64,000 nucleotides of DNA, taken from the NCBI GenBank assembly GCA_030762935.1, contig CM060895.1:41778001-41842000 (forward strand). Direction: 5' to 3'. The notes under the pieces are model-generated. The model was not told the DNA's origin, searched no databases, and saw only the letters and a program-made list of their open reading frames with translations. The stretch is from Hymenopus coronatus (lineage: Eukaryota; Arthropoda; Insecta; Mantodea; Hymenopodidae). The translations under genes were made by a program, and so were the position numbers. The stretch's first letter is position 1, and every line of letters starts with the position of its first letter. Positions 57,101 to 64,000 of this stretch are shown one piece after another.

Positions 57101-60100
57101 AAATTAGTAACGCTTACATCATTTATTTTACTCTCAACATGTTTCAGCACACCAATTTCATCTAATCTCCAGGTGTCGAACCTGCTACTGGTGTTGGTGT
57201 TTACTTTATGGCTGTTGTTTGTGGCGGCATCTAAATGAACTTCTAAGAGTGGACCTGGTGGTGGCAAATCAAAATTAATTAGGCTGTGTTTCAAACAGCT
57301 CTGCAATTGCAACAATTTGTACATAAGCAAGACCAAAAGAAATTTGGAAACTATGTTAAAAGAGCACATGAGATGCCTGAAATACAAATGAATAAATCAA
57401 ATGCGGTTTCATACCATTTCTGGATGACAAACCACATCAAACCTAGCATCACACTAATTAAACCAACTAGAATTGTACGTATGGGAATGTACTCTTCATC
57501 TTTCTGTGGTTTATGAATTTTGATTTGCTGGCACCATTCACTCTGGAAGTACATTTCATTTTAACAAGATGCTATTACAATTGACAATTGACAATTGAAA
57601 CATGAACACCAGGAGTTGATCACACACATTTTCTGATGATGGAAGAAATGGTTTCTTGAAACATGTCAAGTGAGTAAAATATCTGATGTTTGTGTTACTA
57701 GTTCCAACTCATCTTAAGTGAATTTAAAATGCATCTTTGTTTCTAGCTTCTTTTCATATATTTTCTCATTTTTTTCTTATAAATAACACTTGAGAGGGTA
57801 AGTTTAAGCCCAGAGATTATGGGTGCAGTTTCTGCATAGAAGTGGAGATTTTTCTTTTAACTAGAATCATTCTCCAACCTCTTTAAGTCTGGAACTGAGT
57901 GCCAGAATGAATGTATGTTTAGTATAATAAAATGCCAAATATTTATGCATAACCAGATTCCTGTCTTATCTCTTAAGACCCAATATGGTTTTGAGTCTGC
58001 ACTGTAAGTTTCCTTATTCTTCTATCATGCTTATTGTAACCCTATCATCCTCTGATGCTAGGACTCTAGATAATGGTCACTGCAAACACAGTGCTACCAA
58101 TAGTCATTGTTTGATGGAGCATTGTTCCCCTGAAGGTCATAGAGCCTATAGGAAGTATTCGGAGCACAAGCATTGATTTGTACTGTAGTATAAAATATCA
58201 ATCAATTTTAGAAGTGAATGTAGCAACAAAAATGAAAGAGCCAGGTAAAAAAAGTTAGTCTTAACATCTCCAACTATATACACAATTTTTTTAAAATCAT
58301 ATCTTCTTTAATACCTTTATAACATTTTTTTTTATTTATATCACAAACTGCAAACAAAGAAACAAAACAATGTATGGTTATACTAATTAATTTTTTCAAA
58401 ATTCCAAACTGACATTTTATTGCATACATTCTGCAGCGCTTTGAGGAATATTTTCAAAGCTCTAGCTATATTTTTGTGGGAGAAACAAATATTGATAATG
58501 GAAAAAATAATAGAATACTTGAACCTGAGATAAATTATTTTAAAATTTGATACAGAGTGCCATTTAACCAGTATAATGCTTTAAAAATTGTGTCCAAAAC
58601 ATATGTTATATCAACTCTAGGAAAATCAAATATTGCAGATAGACACTAAAGAATGGTGGATTTTTTGTTCCAAAAATCTAAAAATCAATATTTTGACCAA
58701 AATTGCTATAAAAGTATTTGTGCCCCCCTTATAAAGTTGTTGTTGAATAGGAGTATAAAAACAAATAAGCCTGTAAGACTGAAAAATGTAATGCCGTAGG
58801 CAGGATTTGAGCATAAATCTCCTGGTCTTTATCTGGTTGCTCTTACCAACTGAGCTACCATGACAACATATTGATATGATATTCAACTCCCCACTGACCT
58901 GCATTTTTTCCTGGTAAGCTTCATGCTTTGACAGATATAAGAGGCATATGTTATCCTGTAACCAGGCATATGATCCCCAAACATAAAAGGCCACTTGGCA
59001 AGTTTAGTCTCTACAAATTTATTATTTATCCTTTTATTTTTTAATAGCATTTAATGCCTTGATACATATGATACCACAGATGATGAACACTAATGATTGA
59101 AATGATAATTGTGAAAGGAAATTTGGGAGGGAACATTCCGGACCTATCTTTAGAGTACCTCCCTAGCATTTGCCATTTGGCAGACAGAGGAAAATCTAGA
59201 AAAAAAATAATTGAGGACGGTTCAGGAGGAATTGAACTGCAGATCTGTTCACAAGCCATGCCTTGATGACCTTGGCTGCCTGTGTCAGCATGAAATTACT
59301 GAACTAGGAAAGTGAATACAAACAGTAAGGAGTGTTCGTTGAAGAAAACACACATGTAGGCTGTTCAAAAGCAGGTTGATATTCAGTCCTGGAGTAAGCT
59401 GAACCTGAGGATCCTACTGTAGGTTTTGCTTTTTATAATCCACACCCTCTACCTGACTAACTCATTTCCTCTTTGCTCTACCCACTTGCATAAAGCCCAT
59501 GTGCAATAATGGTTCAAGACTGTGTCATTATTATATGAAATTTACCTGTGTTTATATTTGGCAGGTACCCTTCTGTGGTAAAGGCAACTTGGCAATGCTT
59601 GATTGTGACGATGCTGTGGGATACTTGGCTGTGTATCGCATCTGCTTTGCTCTGTGTTTATTCTTCTTCCTTATGGCACTCATGATGATCGGTGTGAAAT
59701 CTTCCAAAGATACACGAGCTGGAATACAGAATGGGTAAGTGATAGTATGCTATAAAACAAAGACAAAAGAAAAGCTTATAAAATGTGCTTAATTGTTAGT
59801 CTTGTGCATAATTTTATGTGTGTTCTTTCCTTCTCTACAATAGCATCAGGGATTGTCTGTGCAGTCAAGTGATCACTCTCTAATCAGATATCTGATTAAA
59901 TTTCTGACTGAGGAATTTTTCCTTAGTTAGAATCATTCCCTACCCCTATGCAAGAGTTAATAGAGCATGTTTCAAAGGAAAGAAAAAAAAAACTTATATA
60001 TATATAATAATTTAAGAAAGTTAACACCAAGTGACTATTTTTGAAGTCAGAGTTGTCATTAAGAGCAGGAAGTAGAATAGCTAAAGATGGCAATATAATG

Positions 60101-60680
60101 AAACAATTTAAAAACAAAAGTAGCATCAAAGTGCAGTTACTTTGGTCCTTTTTGGAAAGCACAGAATATTACTTTGGACTTTGCTCCATAAGTATAACAA
60201 AATTGCCACAGGAGATAAGCTAGGTCTCTGAAGTGCTTTATAATCCAAGAACTATAAGCACAGACTAGTTCAAAATGCTGATCTCATAGGACCCTCAAAC
60301 AAAGGCTGAGGCTCATTTATACTAATTTAATGTCAAAACAAAGTTAATGATATGCATACTAGATCATTATACCAGTTATTTTCAAAGTTAAATTTATTTG
60401 TTCAATTTTTAGATTTGGTCTAATAAATCCTATAAATATATGCATAAACACTGATGCTTATTGAGACTTGTATTGCATGTATCTCCTACTTCTTATTGTG
60501 ATCAGAGGAAAAGATTACTTCTATATGTTGTGCTTTTCAGAATGGATGCATTTGGGAGATCTACTTTTAAGAATTGCTGTTTATATCTGTAAAATCTGCA
60601 CACACAGCTGTATCACAAGTTGGAAAGATGGATGAAGCACATGGATGTTCATTTTGGCTGAATTTGTCAAGAATTTCTGA

Positions 60681-60712
<32 letters not shown>

Positions 60713-61474
60713 GCAGGTTTTGGGGTATAAAATACTTGCTGGTGATAGGAGGGGTAGTTGGAGCATTCTTCATTCCTGAGAGCAGTAAATTTGGAACGAC
60801 ATGGATGTACTTTGGTATTATAGGTGGATCCATGTTCATTATTATACAGTTGATTCTAATAATTGACTTTGCTCATTCTTGGGCAGAGAGATGGGTGAGC
60901 AATTATGAGGAAACAGAATCTAAAGCTTGGTAAGTGAAGCAGATTTGTTGTCTAGCCTATTCATACCACCATTAAATAAAATTATTGGCAAATAGTGTTG
61001 CTTCTCCCAATTCCAAAACTTTTCATAGTAAATAGTTACCTATATTATAGTACTAGTACTAAAGTTATGCCTTCATCTATTCTTAGTTCATGTTAATAGT
61101 GGTTAAACTTAGTTTAATGATATCTACTAATTTATAAAAGGATGATTTAAAAATAAGAATACCTACACCTGTATCAGCATTGGTTAATTCTTCAACTTTA
61201 TTGTATATTGTATTTAAACTATAGCTCTAATATATAATTGTAAAATAGGGATTTTTATATTTTGGAAATTCAATAAATAATTAAATTCTCTCGCCCAAAA
61301 AGCACTTGAGCAACAGTGAGATGAGTGTACATAAAGCGGAAAGTTCATATGTATGTGTATATGGTTATGTCTGAAATGACAATCTTACTAGGATTGCTAG
61401 AAACTTGAAATTTTACAGTATTTTTAATATAAACACCATAAAAGGTCTGAAACTTTTTTTTTCCCTCGTTTCTT

Positions 61475-61505
<31 letters not shown>

Positions 61506-63680
61506 TTCATTAGGGGTGATTTTAGGCAATTGAAATTTCACAAAATGACCTCATTATTCTAACATCAAACAATCAAGAAAATTGCATAGCATTTGTTTGT
61601 TAATGTAACTAATTGCTTGCTACTGAAACAGAGAATGCTGTGATGCACAGGAAACAGAGAATGCTGTGATGCACAGATTAAAGTGCATCAGAGCGTGTTT
61701 AGAAGCTGGGTAGTTTAGTCACTTTATTTTGAAATATGTTTTTCACAGTTGTCTTATGATGATAAGATAACAACAAATGGCTGTGAAAACTTGATGAAAT
61801 GCAAGAGTTCTAACATAACATTGTCAAACAAGATTAATTTAGTGAAGCCAACTTAAACAAGCCAACACTTTAGTACTAAAAAATTACAGGCTACCTTTTA
61901 AGATTTTCAAACCCTACATACAAATCAATCATTTGATCAATCTTGAGGAAACTCTGGAGGCTTAAATTTTAAGTCTCAGAAAATAATAATTTTAAAATAG
62001 CTCTACTTATTTCTAACTCATTACTTGTCATACTATGCAATTCTGAGATGCTATAAAACAAACATACTGAAATTTAATTCATACATACACTCACAATATT
62101 ATTTTTAGTATTTTAAATTACTGTCTATGTAAATGAAGTGTTCTTTGAGATCAACAATTCTAGGGAATGAATTTCTGGAATGCAAATTAAATGGTGCTAT
62201 GTTTTCAGGTATGCAGCTCTGCTAATCTTTACACTTTTGAACTTTGCCTTGGCCATAACTGGAATTGTTTTGCTGTTTGTCTATTTCACCCAGGTGAGTG
62301 AAATCGCCTTATGACGATAAACATCATTGATCACATTTGGGTATTTCTTCATTCAGAAGTGAAAGCTTCCATTGCTTATATATAGATCACTAAATAACAA
62401 TGCAGGTTTCATTTATTACTTAGTAGTACTTTCTGCCACTTTATTTCATAAAGCTCATGCCTTCATATAGCTGTCAAGAAAATACAGGTTATAAACTAAC
62501 CCTTCACCATCAGCTATTTAAATTGTGTGAACTGCAGCAGCATGTCATGCAGAATAGCTTTAAATCAGCTTATTGGGAATAAAGAAGTAGATTATGACTG
62601 CTTATTTCAGCACTTTATACTTGAAATAAATGGAATTGAAACTCATTTGATCCGTTGGTGATACATCAGAATCAATACTTCAGTGTTATATTTTCATCCA
62701 TAATTTTAAGCTGAAACACACTTGTGGAAAACTTCTGAAGTAATAAATGTAGCTTTAGTATATATTCTGCTTCTCTATGAACTTATGATTTTAACCATCC
62801 CAGAGCTGGAACAAGTCTCAGTTGAAGCCCTGGTATATAACATATAATGGCTTATAATGTTCCTATGTAACTCATTTAGAAGAAGAGTAAGTAAAGTCCA
62901 GAGCACAATTGTTCAGGGATGGAAATGGAAACCAAAAGGAGAAAAACAGTTAAAACACATGCACAATCGAAAGAAAGCTTTCCTGAGCCCAGGAACAAGT
63001 ATTTATAACTGTTTTGCATTGTAATTTTTGCAATAATAGTTTTAGTGTTTCTTTTTAAGAACAAAAAGCAAAATCCATGCAACTGCAGTATCATCATCCA
63101 AACTTGTCATCACACCAATTATTTTACTTGGGCGCTCCCTGTCCTTTACCACAGGCACATTTGACTGCAGTTGTTATGTTGAGCTTTGAATGGATGACCA
63201 ATCATTTACCTCTCGCCTTAACGGTCACGATCATTCAAACCGCTTCATTTATATGTCTATGAAAGGGATGTGAAGATTGTTTAGAAATTAGAGGAAGAGC
63301 AGCATATATACTAAAATAATTATGGCATTAAGGGGTTAAAATGCTATGCTTGATTCATTAGCCAATGGTGGCTTTGGTTTGTTTCTTTGATAAGCAGCAT
63401 GAGAATTAGATAGCTCAAAAAACATTTTAATTTAGTATTTGTATAAGAGATTATAACTTCCATTAAATAAGGTTTTGTTTTGTTTGTTGTTTGCAGCCAG
63501 ACAATTGTGCCCTGAATAAATTTTTCATTTCATTCAACCTCATAATATGCATAATTGTGAGTGTAATGTCTATCCTACCAAGTGTCCAGGAGATGCAGCC
63601 TCGTTCAGGGCTGTTGCAATCATCGGTGGTGACACTGTATGTAATGTACCTAACTTGGTCTTCTGTTTCTAACCAACCTG
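51067..63680 (+). CDS. Serinc: Serinc (serine incorporator, TDE1/TMS family), 5' six exons; 3' part outside window
   Basis: Coding exons: 51067-51102, 53803-53967, 59565-59734, 60717-60929, 62209-62293 and 63497-63680. All introns are GT-AG and in frame, giving 284 aa so far of a family usually about 450 aa. Seen: N-terminal [12 protein letters not shown], a cysteine-rich stretch (C15-C32), STRIMYA leading into TM1 (about 40-58), [25 protein letters not shown] with TM2 (about 87-111), [13 protein letters not shown] with TM3, [24 protein letters not shown] with TM4, TM5 (about 196-221), and TM6 followed by SILPSVQ. These are diagnostic Serinc motifs. The family are polytopic membrane proteins proposed to aid serine use in membrane lipid synthesis, with lipid-scrambling activity and retroviral restriction reported for some vertebrate members. 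The role in this animal is inferred only from the family. The window ends in intron 6. Confidence 0.97.
51103..53091. other. Serinc intron 1, no recognised element
   Basis: AT-rich intron sequence. There is a C-run near 51506-51513. No repeat family of the window was recognised. Confidence 0.45.
53092..53236 (+). mobile_element. family S2 SINE body in Serinc intron 1
   Basis: TTCTCCATTCTGTGGTTTTG, CTCCCTGACAGGCTTCTGAC, CCTTAAGCATTCACTTGTAG and GGGGAGGGTAAGCCGACCAC are collinear with the insert at 37841-38111. The tRNA-like head is absent, so it is 5' truncated. Confidence 0.75.
53803..53967 (+). CDS. Serinc: Serinc exon 2: cysteine-rich segment and TM1
   Basis: Acceptor TTTATAG and donor AAG|GTATGA, 55 codons in phase 0. 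[20 protein letters not shown] is the family's cysteine cluster. It is followed by [17 protein letters not shown]1 and [10 protein letters not shown]. Confidence 0.97.
54478..55345 (+). repeat. family R dispersed repeat, copy J, in Serinc intron 2
   Basis: Landmarks CTAATCAAGATGAATATAAG, AGTAGAAGAGAAATTAGGGA, CATCCAGAATAAAGAGATCT, GCCATTTTTGAGAAAAAAG, AAAGGGTAGTTTGGGTTATG, TTTCTAAAAATGCTTTTTT and the end CTAAAGAAAGTAATT. A 78-codon minus-strand frame (MQSEPN ... LKDLTIVYS) is repeat-derived. Confidence 0.85.
55686..56220. repeat. imperfect inverted repeat (foldback) in Serinc intron 2
   Basis: The left arm, about 55686-55790, includes TATGTGATCACTCTCATG and CAGTGGAGCTGGAATGTGAG followed by ACATCACAGTTGG. 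The right arm, about 56105-56215, is its inverse complement: CCAATTGTGATGTCTCACAT, TCCAGCTCCACTG and GAGCGATCACATACC. The arms are about 100 bp and roughly 315 bp apart. Weaker pairing (GTATGCCTGCCATGG at about 55978 with its complement near 56307) continues outside. Confidence 0.8.
56221..57093. other. Serinc intron 2, unassigned
   Basis: AT-rich. Apart from the outer pairing of the foldback near 56300-56330, nothing was recognised. Confidence 0.4.
57094..57554 (-). pseudogene. two overlapping unidentified open frames, possibly one frameshifted remnant
   Basis: The minus-strand frame from 57554 (67 codons) opens [20 protein letters not shown] and has one hydrophobic segment ([20 protein letters not shown]). 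The overlapping frame from 57387 (97 codons) contains [19 protein letters not shown] and ends [14 protein letters not shown]. Both show less simple composition than most chance frames here. I do not recognise the family. They lie antisense inside Serinc intron 2, so a retrocopy or chance frames are equally possible. Confidence 0.25.
58790..58870 (-). repeat. tRNA-like SINE head in Serinc intron 2
   Basis: Reverse strand: TCATGGTAGCTCAGTTGGTA (A-box) and GCTCAAATCCTGCC (B-box, degraded). The acceptor stem does not close, so a functional tRNA is unlikely. Confidence 0.5.
59041..59290 (-). repeat. degraded SINE-like sequence
   Basis: Reverse strand: GGCAGCCAAGGTCATCAAGG head and a degraded B-box-like GCAGTTCAATTCCTCC. 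The body runs towards 59041. It is about 270 bp upstream of Serinc exon 3. Confidence 0.4.
59565..59734 (+). CDS. Serinc: Serinc exon 3: VPFC segment and TM2
   Basis: Acceptor TTTGGCAG and donor GG|GTAAGT. It begins VPFCGKGN and contains [20 protein letters not shown], then a charged loop [13 protein letters not shown]. It ends after two bases of a Gly codon completed by exon 4. Confidence 0.97.
60685..60712 (+). promoter_or_regulatory. 28-T polypyrimidine tract at the Serinc exon 4 acceptor
   Basis: An unbroken run of 28 T runs straight into GCAG|G. It serves as the polypyrimidine tract and is a homopolymer expected to vary in length. Confidence 0.85.
60717..60929 (+). CDS. Serinc: Serinc exon 4: TM3-TM4 and DFAHSW motif
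   Basis: The acceptor is a run of 28 T (60685-60712) followed by GCAG; the donor is TG|GTAAGTG. It encodes [23 protein letters not shown]4, then [19 protein letters not shown] and TESKAW. DFAHSW with the following ERW is a signature of the family. Confidence 0.97.
60930..62208. other. Serinc intron 4: poly(T) tract and a perfect 26-bp tandem duplication
   Basis: A T-rich run lies at about 61471-61504. The 26-mer beginning GAAACAGAGAATGCTGTG occurs twice back to back at 61625-61650 and 61651-61676 without change. Nothing else was recognised. Confidence 0.8.
62209..62293 (+). CDS. Serinc: Serinc exon 5: TM5
   Basis: Acceptor GTTTTCAG and donor CAG|GTGAGT. It completes the Trp codon of exon 4 and encodes [20 protein letters not shown] and LLFVYFTQ, an almost wholly hydrophobic transmembrane segment. 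Confidence 0.96.
62294..63496. other. Serinc intron 5, no recognised element
   Basis: AT-rich intron. The short open frames have no known motif. Confidence 0.45.
63497..63680 (+). CDS. Serinc: Serinc exon 6: [12 protein letters not shown]6, [15 protein letters not shown]
   Basis: Acceptor GTTTGCAG and donor CCTG|GTAAGT. It encodes [17 protein letters not shown]6, [19 protein letters not shown] and [27 protein letters not shown] followed by YLTWS is strongly conserved in Serinc proteins. The next exon is beyond the window. Confidence 0.97.
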
Positions 63681-64000
63681 GTAAGTGATAGGAAGATCGG
63701 TTATATAAATTTTTGTCCACATAAATCATCAGTTGCTCCTTAATATCCAAGTAGAATTCACAATGTTAAGAGTGTTAAAATATGAGGCTGAAAATAGTTT
63801 GACCATTGTAGTCAAATGAGTCATTTTAATGTGTGTAATTCAACAGTATCCTACCTAGGGGTTATATAACATTTTAGGTGGGCACAGAAGGAACAATTAT
63901 AAAAAATTGTACATACCTTTAAAATATTAAGAAGAATATCACTTTATTATGTATAAGATAATCAAAAGTAATAGCTTGTTGATTGCAACAGTTTCTTTTT

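Noticed and set aside
58790..58870. Possible tRNA gene on the minus strand
   Set aside because: Degraded B-box and no closable acceptor stem; best explained as a SINE head.

Overview
This is a nuclear genome window from an animal, almost certainly an insect. It is AT-rich and gene-poor, with spliced genes, GT-AG introns, many microsatellites and dense degenerate transposons. The two recognisable host genes are a JHBP/takeout-family secreted protein (an arthropod family) and Serinc. The repeat types (several tRNA-derived SINE families, mariner, Tigger/pogo and non-LTR fragments) would suit a large polyneopteran genome such as a cockroach or relative. That taxonomic guess is inference and cannot be proven from the sequence alone.

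Layout. 1-26 kb: no host gene is visible. It is a repeat landscape containing SINEs, a 1.85-kb Tigger-like element (5222-7073), three copies of a dispersed ~0.85-kb repeat (here called family R) with a nested retrotransposon, RT and RNase H scraps, a long-TIR MITE and simple repeats. 26.0-42.7 kb, minus strand: a complete six-exon takeout/JHBP gene encoding 263 aa. Its introns hold a mariner copy, a Gypsy-like LTR plus gag fragment, a pogo-type MITE, SINEs and family R copies. 42.7-51.1 kb: the divergent intergenic region between the two genes, with a mariner relic, a family R copy, a possible solo LTR, a transposase scrap and SINEs. 51.1-64 kb, plus strand: the first six coding exons (284 aa) of Serinc. 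The gene runs off the right edge, and its introns are cleaner but carry a family R copy, a foldback sequence and SINE pieces.

The two genes are head to head, 8.3 kb apart, with no evident functional link. All exon joins keep the reading frame, and the products read through without stops. Most other open frames lie in repeats or are chance frames. The most notable unexplained component is family R: at least ten copies, about 7 kb in total, with a short inverted repeat near both ends and microsatellites grown from its internal CA-rich tract. I found no evidence of a novel multi-gene system.
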